From contig CAVYUG010000006.1 of assembly GCA_963771655.1 (NCBI GenBank), positions 1 to 64,000 of the forward strand: a stretch of 64,000 nucleotides of DNA, read 5' to 3'. A model generated the notes under the pieces. That model saw only the letters and a program-made list of their open reading frames with translations, did no database searches and had not been told where the DNA came from. Made by a program: the position numbers and the translations under genes. Each line of letters starts with the position of its first letter. Positions within the stretch are counted from its first letter, which is position 1. Below, one piece after another: positions 40,525 through 49,593 of the stretch. Origin of the DNA: JAWVFM01 sp963771655 (GTDB taxonomy: Bacteria; Actinomycetota; Thermoleophilia; Solirubrobacterales; 70-9).

Positions 40525-42252
40525 ATGCGCCGTCGCGGCAGCGGCCCGCTCCAGTCGATCGCTTCGTCGCCGACGATGGTCGGGGCCATCACGACGCTGA
40601 TCATCGTCGTGGCGGTGTTCCTCGCCTACAACGCCAACAGCGGCCTTCCGTTCGTGCCCGTCTATCGCGTCTCGGTCGTGGTGCCGAACGCGGCGCGGCT
40701 CACCCATGACAACGAGGTTCGCATCGGCGGCACGCGGGTCGGCGTCGTCGAGTCCATCGACCCGGTCGAGACGACGCCGGAAGGCGTTCCGGTTACCGAT
40801 CGCTCCGCGGCCGCCGAGAGCCCCGGCAACAACACCTGCTGTGTCGCGGCCGAGATGACCCTGAAGCTCGACAAGTCGGCATCGCCGATCCCGAAGGACT
40901 CGATCTTCCGGGTCCGCTACAAGTCGACCTTCGGCCTGAAGTACGTGGAGATCGTCCGCGGCACCGGCGACCCGGCACCGGAGGGCTTCGTCTTCAACGG
41001 CCTCGACGACAGCGGCGACTGCCCGCTGCCGACGGACCTCGCGACGTTCTCGGAGACCGAGCCGAAGTCCTCGAAGGACGGCTGCTTCCAGCGCCAGACC
41101 GAGTTCGACGCGATCGCCAACACCTTCGACCAGAGGACGCGCGAGGCCGGTCGCCAGGACCTGATCGGCTACGGAAGCGCGTTCGCGGGGCGCGGGGCGT
41201 CGCTGAACGAGGCGATCGACCGGCTCGGGCCCCTGTTCCGCAACATGAAGCCGGTCGCGAAGCTCCTCGCCGATCCCTCGACCCAGCTCGAGCGGTTCAT
41301 CACCTCGCTGGGGAGGACGGCGAGCATCGTCGCGCCGGTCGCGGCGCAGAACTCCGACACCTTCACCCAGGCGGCCATCGCATTCGACGCGATCTCCGCC
41401 GACCCCGCGGCGCTTCAGGGGACGATCTCCGAGGCGCGGCCGCTACTCGAGCAGGGCCCGGCCGAGCTGCGCCGGGCGCGCCCGTTCCTCGCCGACTTCG
41501 CCGAGCTCAACCGCAGGCTGCGCCCGGGCGTGAACCAGCTCCGCCTGGCGCTGCCGAGCCTGACGAGCGCGATCCGGATCGGCACGCCGGTCCTCGCGTC
41601 GAGCGTCGGTACGGCGGGCAAGCTGCGCCGGGTCTTCGCGCAGCTCCTGAAGACCGTTCGCCAGCCGTCGACCAAGATCACGCTCCAGCGCCTCCGGGAC
41701 ACCTTCGACGAGGCGAAGCCGCTCGTCAACTGGGTCGTGCCGGCGCAGAACGTCTGCAACTACTGGAACTACTTCTTCGGCTACTTCGGGAACGCGCTCT
41801 CCGACCGCGACCAGGTCGGCTACACGTTCCGGCAGCTCGCGATCAACGCGCCGTTGGGCTCGTCGACGATCTCGCTGCCGGTGATCGGCGACGTGACGAT
41901 CCCGGGCCAGGCGCAGGCCGGCCTCGGCGGGTACTCCGGAATCCAGTCGAACGGGATCGCCGGCGCCCTGTCGCCGAACGCGGGCAAGTTCGACCCGTTC
42001 TCGACGCCGATCACCCAGGGCCACCCGTACGGCCCCACCGGCCAGCACAACGCGGACTGCCAGGCCGGCCAGTCGGGCTACTTCTTCGGCGACCTGCGGC
42101 TCCCGGGCCAGGCGGCGAACAATCCCGCCGAGGGGCTCCCCGACCTGCCGGGCAGCCGCGGTCCGACGACCGTGTTCACGAAGCGCGACGGCACACGCAT
42201 CCTCAAGGACACCCGCATCGCGTCCCATCAGCTGAGCGGGAAGGACCGATGA
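40525..42252 (+). CDS. MCE/MlaD family protein 3 of 6
   Basis: 575 aa. Membrane anchor at about residues 18-36 (MVGAITTLIIVVAVFLAYNAN), then the MCE domain (VYRVSVVVPNAARLTHDNEVRIGGTRVGVVESID) with an inserted loop containing two adjacent cysteines (NNTCCVAAEM), then a long helical region. ATG 40525 directly follows the 162-bp palindrome; an upstream GTG frame would start inside it. The last bases overlap the next mce gene (ATGA). Confidence 0.92.
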   Translation: MRRRGSGPLQSIASSPTMVGAITTLIIVVAVFLAYNANSGLPFVPVYRVSVVVPNAARLTHDNEVRIGGTRVGVVESIDPVETTPEGVPVTDRSAAAESPGNNTCCVAAEMTLKLDKSASPIPKDSIFRVRYKSTFGLKYVEIVRGTGDPAPEGFVFNGLDDSGDCPLPTDLATFSETEPKSSKDGCFQRQTEFDAIANTFDQRTREAGRQDLIGYGSAFAGRGASLNEAIDRLGPLFRNMKPVAKLLADPSTQLERFITSLGRTASIVAPVAAQNSDTFTQAAIAFDAISADPAALQGTISEARPLLEQGPAELRRARPFLADFAELNRRLRPGVNQLRLALPSLTSAIRIGTPVLASSVGTAGKLRRVFAQLLKTVRQPSTKITLQRLRDTFDEAKPLVNWVVPAQNVCNYWNYFFGYFGNALSDRDQVGYTFRQLAINAPLGSSTISLPVIGDVTIPGQAQAGLGGYSGIQSNGIAGALSPNAGKFDPFSTPITQGHPYGPTGQHNADCQAGQSGYFFGDLRLPGQAANNPAEGLPDLPGSRGPTTVFTKRDGTRILKDTRIASHQLSGKDR

Positions 42253-43961
42253 GCGGGCGCGCTCGCCACAAGCTCCCGAACTGGGCCGTCGGCCTGATCC
42301 TCATCGTGGTGATCGGGATCGCGTCGTTCCTCGCCTACACGAAGACCCTGCCCTGGTCGCACGAGTACACGATCAAGGCGGTCTTCTCGACCTCGCAGAA
42401 CATCAACGTCAACTCCCCGGTGCGCATCGCAGGCGTGAACGTCGGAAAGGTCACCGACGTCGAGCACCTGAGCGCGCAGGGCTCCGACCTCACCGCCGCC
42501 ACCGGAAAGGCGAGCCCGCCGACCGACGGGCCGCCCGGCCAGCAGGCGGCGGTGGTGACGATGGAGATCTCCGGCGCAGGGCTCCCGATCCGCCAGGACG
42601 CCACGATGGCGCTGCGCCCGCGCCTCTTCCTGGAGGGCAACCTGTTCGTCGACGTCCATCCCGGCTCGCCCGAGGCGCCGGAGGTTCCCGACGGCGGCAC
42701 GATCCCCGAGAGCCAGACGTCGGTGTCGGTGCAGCTCGACGAGGTCTTCTCGAGCCTCCAGTCGGACGTCCGCAACAACCTCCAGATCCTTCTCCACTCG
42801 CTCGGCGACGCGTTCATCAAGTACGGCGGCGCGGCCGGGCTCAACGAGGTCTACCGCACCTCGCCGGGCGCCTTCAAGAACACCTCCCTCGTCAACGAGG
42901 CGTTCCTCGGCACCGAGCCTCACGACCTCTCGAACCTCGTGCGCAACCTCGACTCCACGGTCCGGGCGCTCGACGCGAACAAGTCGCAGCTTCAGGGCCT
43001 GATCACGAACTTCCGCACCGTCACCGGCTCCCTTGCCGCACAGGACGTCGCGCTCGCCCGCGCCGTCTCGCTGGTCCCCTCGACGCTCGACGCAGCGCAC
43101 CCCGCGTTCGCCGCTCTCAACGCGTCGTTCCCGGCCGTCCGGGCGTTCGCGCGCGAGGCGCTGCCGGGAGTCCGCACGACGCCGGCGGCGCTCGACGCGT
43201 CGATCCCGCTGCTCCATCAGGTGCGCGGCCTCGTGTCGAAGCCTGAGCTCCGCGGCCTCGTCCACCAGCTGCGTCCCGCGATTCCCGACCTGACGAGGCT
43301 CACGCAGCGGACGATCCCGTTCCTGCACAAGGCGCGCGCGCTCTCGAGCTGCTCGAACGAGGTGCTGATCCCGTTCCTGAACAGCAGCCTGCCGGATCCC
43401 GACGGTGACGCGGCGAACGCCGGCCTCTCCAACTCGAAGGTCTTCCCGCAGATGGCCTACGCGTCGGCCGGCCTCGGAGGAATCAGCCGCTCCGGCGACG
43501 GCAACGGACGCCCGTCCCGGGTCATGGGCCTCAGTGGTCCGAACATCCTGACCATCCCCAACACCGAGCTCGGGCAGACCGAGTTCGGCACCACGGCCCT
43601 GCCGATCCTCGGAGCCCGCCCCGCGATCGAGTCGTCGCTCAAGGGACCGTTCCGTCCCGACGCGCCCTGCGAGCGCCAGCAGCCCCCGAACCTCGATTCC
43701 GGGGCGGCAGGGGCGCCGCCGCAGCAGAGCTCGCAACCTCTGAGCGCGGCCGCGCAGGCGCTCGACAAGGCCGCGGTCTCCGCGCTCACGCAGCTCGGCA
43801 AGGCGGGCAACCTGCTCGAGGAGAGCTCCAAGGGCTCCAAGGGCTCAAAGAAGGGGCAGGAGCCGGCGGCGCCGACCGGCAAGGCGGAGGACCTGATCAA
43901 GGCCGGCCTCGCCGAGTGGAACCAGACCCTGAAGTCGCTGCGCGGGGGATCGGGGGGCTGA
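42249..43961 (+). CDS. MCE/MlaD family protein 4 of 6
   Basis: 570 aa. Membrane anchor at about 14-30 (VGLILIVVIGIASFLAY) and MCE domain (YTIKAVFSTSQNINVNSPVRIAGVNVGKVTDVE) interrupted by a Pro/Gly-rich loop, then GAGLPIRQDATMALRPRLFLEGNLFVDVHPGS. A helical tunnel region follows, then an Ala/Ser/Gln-rich C-terminus. Overlaps both neighbours by 4 and 1 nt, so the operon is tightly coupled. Confidence 0.92.
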   Translation: MSGRARHKLPNWAVGLILIVVIGIASFLAYTKTLPWSHEYTIKAVFSTSQNINVNSPVRIAGVNVGKVTDVEHLSAQGSDLTAATGKASPPTDGPPGQQAAVVTMEISGAGLPIRQDATMALRPRLFLEGNLFVDVHPGSPEAPEVPDGGTIPESQTSVSVQLDEVFSSLQSDVRNNLQILLHSLGDAFIKYGGAAGLNEVYRTSPGAFKNTSLVNEAFLGTEPHDLSNLVRNLDSTVRALDANKSQLQGLITNFRTVTGSLAAQDVALARAVSLVPSTLDAAHPAFAALNASFPAVRAFAREALPGVRTTPAALDASIPLLHQVRGLVSKPELRGLVHQLRPAIPDLTRLTQRTIPFLHKARALSSCSNEVLIPFLNSSLPDPDGDAANAGLSNSKVFPQMAYASAGLGGISRSGDGNGRPSRVMGLSGPNILTIPNTELGQTEFGTTALPILGARPAIESSLKGPFRPDAPCERQQPPNLDSGAAGAPPQQSSQPLSAAAQALDKAAVSALTQLGKAGNLLEESSKGSKGSKKGQEPAAPTGKAEDLIKAGLAEWNQTLKSLRGGSGG

Positions 43962-45289
43962 TGGCCACCGCGATCCGCAAGAACCTGCGCAACTTCATCG
44001 CGATCGCCGTGCTGTTCCTGATCGCGATCGCGACGAGCTACTACATCGTCCAGCAGCAGCGGCTGCGAATCCCGCTCCTCGAGGCGCATCCCTTCACGCT
44101 CCACGCCGAGCTGCAGACGGCACAGGCGGTGGTGCCCGGTCAGGGACAGAGCATCGACGTCGCGGGCGTCAAGGTGGGCGACGTGGAGAGCGTCGAGCTA
44201 AAGAACGGCGTCGCCGACGTCACCTTCGGAATCGACCCCAAGTACGTGCCGATCTACCGGAACGCGACGGTCCTCCTGCGGCCCCGGACCGGCCTGGACG
44301 ACATGTTCTTCCAGCTCGACCCGGGGACGAAGGACGCGGGCGAGATCCCGGATGGCGGGACGATCCCGCTGTCGAATACGGCGCCGGACGTCAACCTCGA
44401 CGAGGTCCTGTCCGCGCTCGACGGCGACACCCGCGCGTACCTGCGGATCCTCCTCGACTCCGGCGGCGAGGGCCTCAAGGGCCAGTCCCAGAACCTCGGG
44501 AAGCTGCTCGGCGGCCTCGGTCCCATCAACAAGGACCTCGACCGGGTCAACACTCTCGTCGCCCAGCGGCGCCAGAACCTCGCGAACCTGATCCACAACC
44601 TGAGTGTGCTGACGGCCGACGTGGGCCGTCACTCGGGCGACGTGACGACCCTTGTCCGGGCCTCGAACTCGACCCTCGGCGCCATCGCCGGCCAGGATGC
44701 GAACGTGCAGCGCGCGGTGGCCGAGCTTCCGAGCGTGCTCGCGAAGACACGGGCCTCGCTCAACGCGACCACCCCGTTCGCCCAGCAGCTTGGGCCGACC
44801 TTCAACTCGCTGCGGCCGTTCGCCCGCCGCCTCCCGGAGCTCAACTCCTCGCTCATCGGCCTCTCCAACCGCGCAACGCCCGCGATCAAGAACCGGATCC
44901 GGCCGCTGGTCCGCGCTGCCCGGCCGGACATCTCGCCGCTTCGTCTCGCCGCGAACCGGTTCTCGACCGCGACGCCCCGGCTGACGGTGGCAACCAACGA
45001 GCTGAACCGGTTCCTGAACGAGGCCTCGTACAACCCCCACGGAGCGAACGCGCCCGGCGCCGCGGGCCGCGACGAGGGCTACCTCTACTGGCTCGCCTGG
45101 GCCTCGCACATCGGCGCGCTCACCTTCGCGACCCAGGACGCGCACGGCGCGGAATGGCGCGTGTACCTCACCGTCAGCTGCCAGAACCTGCGCGGCATCC
45201 TCGACTCAACGCCCGCGCCGGCGGACATCCTCGCCCCCCTCATCACCGGCTTCGACCGACTGCTCGGAACCCAATGCCCAATCGCGTGA
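43961..45289 (+). CDS. MCE/MlaD family protein 5 of 6
   Basis: 442 aa, the shortest of the six. Membrane anchor at about 10-28 (NFIAIAVLFLIAIATSYYIV), MCE domain (HAELQTAQAVVPGQGQSIDVAGVKVGDVESVEL...RNATVLLRPRTGLDDMFFQLDPG) and helical region. ATG 43961 shares its first base with the preceding stop; a longer frame from 43916 is not supported by homology. Seven bases separate it from the last mce gene. Confidence 0.92.
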   Translation: MATAIRKNLRNFIAIAVLFLIAIATSYYIVQQQRLRIPLLEAHPFTLHAELQTAQAVVPGQGQSIDVAGVKVGDVESVELKNGVADVTFGIDPKYVPIYRNATVLLRPRTGLDDMFFQLDPGTKDAGEIPDGGTIPLSNTAPDVNLDEVLSALDGDTRAYLRILLDSGGEGLKGQSQNLGKLLGGLGPINKDLDRVNTLVAQRRQNLANLIHNLSVLTADVGRHSGDVTTLVRASNSTLGAIAGQDANVQRAVAELPSVLAKTRASLNATTPFAQQLGPTFNSLRPFARRLPELNSSLIGLSNRATPAIKNRIRPLVRAARPDISPLRLAANRFSTATPRLTVATNELNRFLNEASYNPHGANAPGAAGRDEGYLYWLAWASHIGALTFATQDAHGAEWRVYLTVSCQNLRGILDSTPAPADILAPLITGFDRLLGTQCPIA

Positions 45290-45296
45290 TCGCCTG

Positions 45297-46883
45297 ATGC
45301 AAAAGCAAGCCCCGTCACTAGGCCGAATCGTCGTCGCCATCGGCTTCGCGCTGTCGTGCTTCGGGCTGATCCTGTTCCTGTGGGTGGCGTTCGGCGGCCC
45401 GGTTCCGCTGAAGCCCGAGAGCTACCGCATCACGGCGTACTTCCCGGAGGCGACGCAGCTCGCCCAGCAGTCCGACGTGCGAATAGGGGGTGTCTCGGTC
45501 GGGAAGGTGGAGTCGATCCAGCTCGCGCCGCCAGACGAGCGGGTCAACGGCAAGGACACCACAGAGGCCGTGATCGAGATCGACCCGCAGTACGCGCCGA
45601 TCTCCGAGGACGCGAGGGCGATCCTGCGCCAGAAGACGCTCCTCGGCGAGACCTACATCGAGCTCACCTCGGGCACGGAGCCCGACGGCACGCCGAAGCC
45701 GGTGTCATTCGGCTCGGCGGCGACCGCCGCAAACGCGTCGACGACCGATGCGTCGAGCGTCAAGACGATCCCCGAGGGGGGGACGCTGGCGATCTCCCGC
45801 ACCCAGGAGGCGACGCAGATCGACGAGATCTTCAACGCGCTCGACAAGGAGACCCGTGTGGCCTTCCAGCGGTGGATCCAGAACGCGGCGGTCGGCATCA
45901 GGGGCCGGGGCCTCGACCTGAACGACGCGTTCGGCAACCTCGGCCCGTTCGCGACCGATGCATCGCGCATCCTGCGCGTCCTTCACAGCCAGCAGTCCGC
46001 GGTGCAGGGGCTGGTGCGTGACACCGGCACCGTGTTCGACGCGCTGTCGGCTCAGGACGGCGAGCTCTCGCGGGCGATCACGGGCTCCGACACGACCTTC
46101 AAGGCGCTGGCCTCGGAGCACGAGGCGCTCCGCCAAGCGTTCCAGATATTCCCGACGTTCGAGCGCGAGAGCCGCCTCACCCTGGCCAGGCTCGACCGCT
46201 TCCGGGCGAACGCGCACCCGCTGGTTCGGAAGCTCCTGCCCGTGGCCAACGACGTCTCCCCGACCCTTCGCTCCGTCCGCCAGCTCTCCCCGCACCTGCG
46301 CTCCCTCTTCATCGACCTGAAGCCGCTGATCAGGGTGTCCGTGAAGGGACTGCCCGCGACGGCGAAGTTCCTCGGCGGCCTGCGGCCGGTGCTCGGCGCG
46401 TTGGACCCGTTCCTTGCCAACGTCGAGCCCGTGGTCAACTTCTTCCGCGCCTACAGGACAGACGTGACCAACTTCCTCTCGAACCCCGGCGTCGGCTTCG
46501 GCCAGGTGCCCCCGGTGCCCAACCAACCCGCCCCGGGCATGGCGCTGCGGATCCTCAGCTACTTCAGCCCGGAGACCCTCTCCATCTACCAGAACCGCCT
46601 CCCGACCAATCGCGGCAACGCCTACGGGCCGCCGAACTCGATCCTGGTGGAGGGCTCCGCGAAGAAGGGCATCTTCCCCAACTTCGACTGCAAGAACCTC
46701 AACTTCACCCCCGTCGCGGGACCGTCGGGTCCCGTCTCCGAGCACCCGCTGGTGGCGGGCCAGCGCAAGCCGGGGATCAACAACGGCAACCCGCCCGGAG
46801 TTGGGTTCGCGCCGTGCTTCATCCAGAAGAAGCTGGCCAACTTCGGCAACGGGCGCTACCCGCGGCTTTACGCGCAGCCTTAG
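45297..46883 (+). CDS. MCE/MlaD family protein 6 of 6
   Basis: 528 aa. N-terminal anchor at about 10-30 (VVAIGFALSCFGLILFLWVAF). The MCE domain (YRITAYFPEATQLAQQSDVRIGGVSVGKVESIQL...YAPISEDARAILRQKTLLGETYIELTSG) has a Thr/Ser/Ala-rich insertion after it, then the helical tunnel and a C-terminal region with two Cys. It ends the mce run; the next gene, an SCP2-domain protein, starts 31 nt downstream with its own ribosome site. Confidence 0.92.
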   Translation: MQKQAPSLGRIVVAIGFALSCFGLILFLWVAFGGPVPLKPESYRITAYFPEATQLAQQSDVRIGGVSVGKVESIQLAPPDERVNGKDTTEAVIEIDPQYAPISEDARAILRQKTLLGETYIELTSGTEPDGTPKPVSFGSAATAANASTTDASSVKTIPEGGTLAISRTQEATQIDEIFNALDKETRVAFQRWIQNAAVGIRGRGLDLNDAFGNLGPFATDASRILRVLHSQQSAVQGLVRDTGTVFDALSAQDGELSRAITGSDTTFKALASEHEALRQAFQIFPTFERESRLTLARLDRFRANAHPLVRKLLPVANDVSPTLRSVRQLSPHLRSLFIDLKPLIRVSVKGLPATAKFLGGLRPVLGALDPFLANVEPVVNFFRAYRTDVTNFLSNPGVGFGQVPPVPNQPAPGMALRILSYFSPETLSIYQNRLPTNRGNAYGPPNSILVEGSAKKGIFPNFDCKNLNFTPVAGPSGPVSEHPLVAGQRKPGINNGNPPGVGFAPCFIQKKLANFGNGRYPRLYAQP

Positions 46884-46914
46884 GATCCCCCTCCCCACGA
46901 GGAGAGGAGAGCAC

Positions 46915-47328
46915 TTGGCGTACTTCAAGGACGCGCAGGAGGTCTACGACGTCATCGGGAAGCTGTTCGTCGACATCGCCAACGACGAGGAGCTGGCGCC
47001 GAAGTTCCGCAAGGCGGACACGATCGTCCAGTACGACTACCGCGAGCCCACCTCGACGATCACCGTCCGCCTGCAGGAGGGCCAGCCGGGCGACGTCGAC
47101 TTCGGCGAGACCGAGATGGAGCCCGAGGTGACAATGTCGATGGAGGCAGACACCGCGCACCGCTTCTGGCTCGGAGAGGTGAACGTGACGGTTGCCCTGG
47201 CGCGCGGGCAGATCAAGGCCAAGGGGCCGGTCGCGAAGATCCTGAAGCTCGTGCCGTTGACGAAGCCGATCTTCCCCCGCTACAAGGCCCAGCTCGAAGA
47301 GCAGGGTCGCCAGGATCTCCTCGGTTGA
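46915..47328 (+). CDS. SCP2 sterol/lipid-transfer domain protein
   Basis: A 137-residue protein consisting of one SCP2-like domain, which binds sterols, fatty acids or acyl-CoAs in a hydrophobic cavity. Recognisable parts are VQYDYREPTSTITVRLQEG, EVTMSMEADTAHRFWLGEVNVTVALARGQIKAKGPVAKILKLVPL. No signal peptide, so cytosolic. The start is TTG 46915 after GAGGAGAGGAG. It lies between the mce genes and a dehydrogenase, and would fit handing imported lipid to catabolic enzymes. Confidence 0.85.
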   Translation: MAYFKDAQEVYDVIGKLFVDIANDEELAPKFRKADTIVQYDYREPTSTITVRLQEGQPGDVDFGETEMEPEVTMSMEADTAHRFWLGEVNVTVALARGQIKAKGPVAKILKLVPLTKPIFPRYKAQLEEQGRQDLLG

Positions 47329-48521
47329 CCTTCAAGGACTTCTACCAGTGGAAGTCCTCGACTCGGGTGATCGCCGGACTTGACCTCATCGGGTCGGCCG
47401 GCTTCGAGTTCACGAAGGAGGGTGCCTCGCGAGCCCTCCTCGTGACCGACGAGGTGATCCGCGGCACCGGGCTCGTGGACAAGGTCGAGGCGGGGCTCAC
47501 GGACGGCGGGGTGGAGGTCGCGGGCGTCTTCGACGGGGTCCCGCAGGACTCGGACACCGAGGTCGTGGTGGCCTGCGCCGAGGCGGCGAAGGAGGCCGGC
47601 GCCGATGCCTTCATGGCAGTGGGCGGCGGCTCGGTCATGGACACGACGAAGGCCGCCAACATCGTCTTCACGCACGGGGGCTCGGTGCGCGACTACGAGG
47701 GCATGATGCTCCTGCCGAGAGCCGCGGACGGCATGGGGCCGCCGCTGCCGCTGGCGCCCCTGGCGGCGATCCCGACGACCGCTGGGACGGGCTCGGAGGC
47801 AAGCGCCGCCGCGGTCGTCAAGGACCGCTCGGAGAATCTGAAGGTCGAGATCATCGACCTCGGCCTGTTCCCCGACCTCGCGATCCTCGACCCGGCGTCG
47901 ACGGAGACCCTCCCGGCCGCCATCGCGGCGGCCACCGGCATGGACGCCCTGACCCATGCGATCGAGGGCTACGTCTCGAGCGAGTGGAACCCGCACGGCG
48001 ACGCGACGTCGCTGCATGCGATCAGGCTGATACGCGAGAACCTCGAGCGCGCCGTCGCCGACACGTCCGACGTGGAGGCCCGCGGGAACATGCTCGTCGC
48101 AGCTGACCTGGCGATCCAGGCGAGCGGGTCGGGCGCGATCGGCATCACGCACTCGATGTCGCATCCGTGCGGCGGGCAGTACGGCGTGGCTCACGGCGTG
48201 GCGAACGCGATCAACCTTCCGTGGGTGATCGAGTACAACGCCGCCGGCGGCGAGGAGATCGCCGAGCGCTACCGCGACGTGGCGACGGAGATGGGCGTCG
48301 ACGCCCGCGGCGACGGCGGGTCGGTCGGCTCCGCCCTCGCCGACGATGTGCGGGCGCTGGTCGGCCGGCTCGCTCTTCCCACGCGGCTTTCGGAGGTGGG
48401 CGTGCCCGAGGACGGCATTCCGGCGCTCGTGGAGGGAGCGATGGGAGACGGGTGCACGCTCGTCAACCCGCGCGAGCCCTCCGAGGAGGACTTCGCCGAG
48501 CTCTACCGGAGCGCGCTGTGA
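47325..48521 (+). CDS. Iron-containing alcohol dehydrogenase
   Basis: A 398-residue group III (Fe-dependent) NAD(P)H alcohol dehydrogenase. The nucleotide-binding motif GGGSVMDTTKAAN and AIPTTAGTGSEAS are present, and the metal ligands fall in LDPASTETLPAAIAAATGMDALTHAIEGYVSS and HSMSHPCGGQYGVAHGVANAI. The start is TTG 47325, overlapping the SCP2 gene. Its CTG-TGA end overlaps the first GTG of the 62-bp repeats. It could oxidise an alcohol group on an imported lipid; the substrate is unknown. Confidence 0.92.
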   Translation: MTFKDFYQWKSSTRVIAGLDLIGSAGFEFTKEGASRALLVTDEVIRGTGLVDKVEAGLTDGGVEVAGVFDGVPQDSDTEVVVACAEAAKEAGADAFMAVGGGSVMDTTKAANIVFTHGGSVRDYEGMMLLPRAADGMGPPLPLAPLAAIPTTAGTGSEASAAAVVKDRSENLKVEIIDLGLFPDLAILDPASTETLPAAIAAATGMDALTHAIEGYVSSEWNPHGDATSLHAIRLIRENLERAVADTSDVEARGNMLVAADLAIQASGSGAIGITHSMSHPCGGQYGVAHGVANAINLPWVIEYNAAGGEEIAERYRDVATEMGVDARGDGGSVGSALADDVRALVGRLALPTRLSEVGVPEDGIPALVEGAMGDGCTLVNPREPSEEDFAELYRSAL

Positions 48522-48702
48522 GCGCGAGGCTCCGAAAAGGAGCGGTCGCTCTGGCCGAGCGCGAACGAAAAGAGGGTCTGTGAGCGCGAGGCTCCGAAAA
48601 GGAGCGGTCGCTCTGGCCGAGCGCGAACGAAAAGAGGGTCTGTGAGCGCGAGGCTCCGAAAAGGAGCGGTCGCTCTGGCCGAGCGCGAACGAAAAGAGGG
48701 TC
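48517..48702 (+). repeat. Three perfect 62-bp tandem repeats containing chained micro-ORFs
   Basis: Three identical 62-bp units start at 48517, 48579 and 48641. Each encodes a 21-codon ORF (GTG starts 48518, 48580, 48642) beginning VSARLRKG and ending RERKEGL. Its TGA overlaps the next unit's GTG (GTGA) for the first two, and each unit supplies an AAAAGAGGG Shine-Dalgarno-like site for the next. The first GTG overlaps the dehydrogenase stop. The third stop overlaps the CTG start of the downstream gene. Each unit also has a GCTCC-gaaaa-GGAGC hairpin. Whether the peptide is made is unknown. Confidence 0.9.
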
Positions 48703-48703
48703 T

Positions 48704-49420
48704 CTGAGCGCCAAGGACGACGCGCAGGCCTGGGCCGAGACCGTCCGGTCGTACGGGGCGAAGCATGACCTCACCTACGACGAGGTCGGCGGCCTGAACC
48801 CGAAGGGAGGACCGGCCGCCCTGTGCCCGGGCGGCACCAACCGGCTCACCGGCCAGCTCGCGCCCGAATTCTGGGGCGCCTCCTGCGACGCCGACGAGCA
48901 CGAGGCGGGCGGGCTCTTCTCGAAGGCGGTGCTGCCTGGCGCCGTGATCGTGAAGGCGCACGTCCCGGACCTCGCGAAGGTCATGCCGCCGTTCAACGTC
49001 GAGTCGATCGAGCGCCGGCCCGACGAGCTGGCGATCCAGCGGGTCGCGCGGAAGGTCGAGTTCGAGTCGATCGAGTTCAACAAGCGCTTTCTGGCGACGG
49101 TCCCGAAGGGGTACGACCCGATCGCCCTGCGGGAGACCTTCAGCCCCGGCTTCCTCGCGTGGGCGACCACGATCGACAACCCGGTCGACTTCGGGGTGAT
49201 GGAGAAGCAGCTCTACCTGCACTGGCGGCTTGACGGGCGAAGCGAGGAGGAGCTCAAGGCAGCGCTCCAAAACGGCGGCCGGCTCTTCAAGCGGATCGTG
49301 AAGGAGGTCGACGAGTCGAACGTGCACATCTACGCGCCGGGCCCGTGGCACGCCGGGCTCGAGCCGTTCCCCGCGGACCCCGGAGGCCCGGTGCCGCCAA
49401 CGCCGAGTGGGGCTGGCTAG
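48704..49420 (+). CDS. Conserved protein of unknown function downstream of the mce block
   Basis: A 238-residue protein, apparently cytosolic. The central part VEFESIEFNKRFLATVPKGYDPIALRETFSPGFLAWATT resembles the F-x-S-x-E-F-N-R-x-F pattern of a group of unassigned actinobacterial proteins. The C-terminus is Pro-rich. No ATG, GTG or TTG precedes the plausible N-terminus; CTG 48704 (CTG-AGC-GCC-AAG) overlaps the stop of the third micro-ORF and aligns with the GTG-AGC-GCG that begins each repeat unit, so it is probably a GTG-derived start. ATG 48929 would truncate the protein. Confidence 0.65.
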   Translation: MSAKDDAQAWAETVRSYGAKHDLTYDEVGGLNPKGGPAALCPGGTNRLTGQLAPEFWGASCDADEHEAGGLFSKAVLPGAVIVKAHVPDLAKVMPPFNVESIERRPDELAIQRVARKVEFESIEFNKRFLATVPKGYDPIALRETFSPGFLAWATTIDNPVDFGVMEKQLYLHWRLDGRSEEELKAALQNGGRLFKRIVKEVDESNVHIYAPGPWHAGLEPFPADPGGPVPPTPSGAG

Positions 49421-49593
49421 GAGGGCAGGCACCGTCCGATCGGCTGGACCGTCCTCTTTTGACCACCTCCTGGGGGGTGAAAGCAGGACAAACCCGGCGC
49501 GCGCCGACGGGCAGCCCCATATGCTCCCCGCCTCGTTGACCTAGAAGTACGCCGCGGCGCCTTGGCCCGCGCGAAAGGAGCACGACGAAACCC

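Noticed and set aside
38013..40604. 863-codon minus-strand open frame across two mce genes
   Set aside because: Arg/Ala/Gly-rich low-complexity translation with no motifs, opposite to clear mce genes; a codon-bias artefact.
48517..48702. CRISPR array interpretation of the tandem repeats
   Set aside because: Units are contiguous and identical with no variable spacers, and no cas genes are nearby.
49421..49593. Possible small RNA or gene in the gap before the FabG-like SDR
   Set aside because: Only weak promoter-like TTGACC hexamers and a short imperfect hairpin are seen; no coding or RNA signature.
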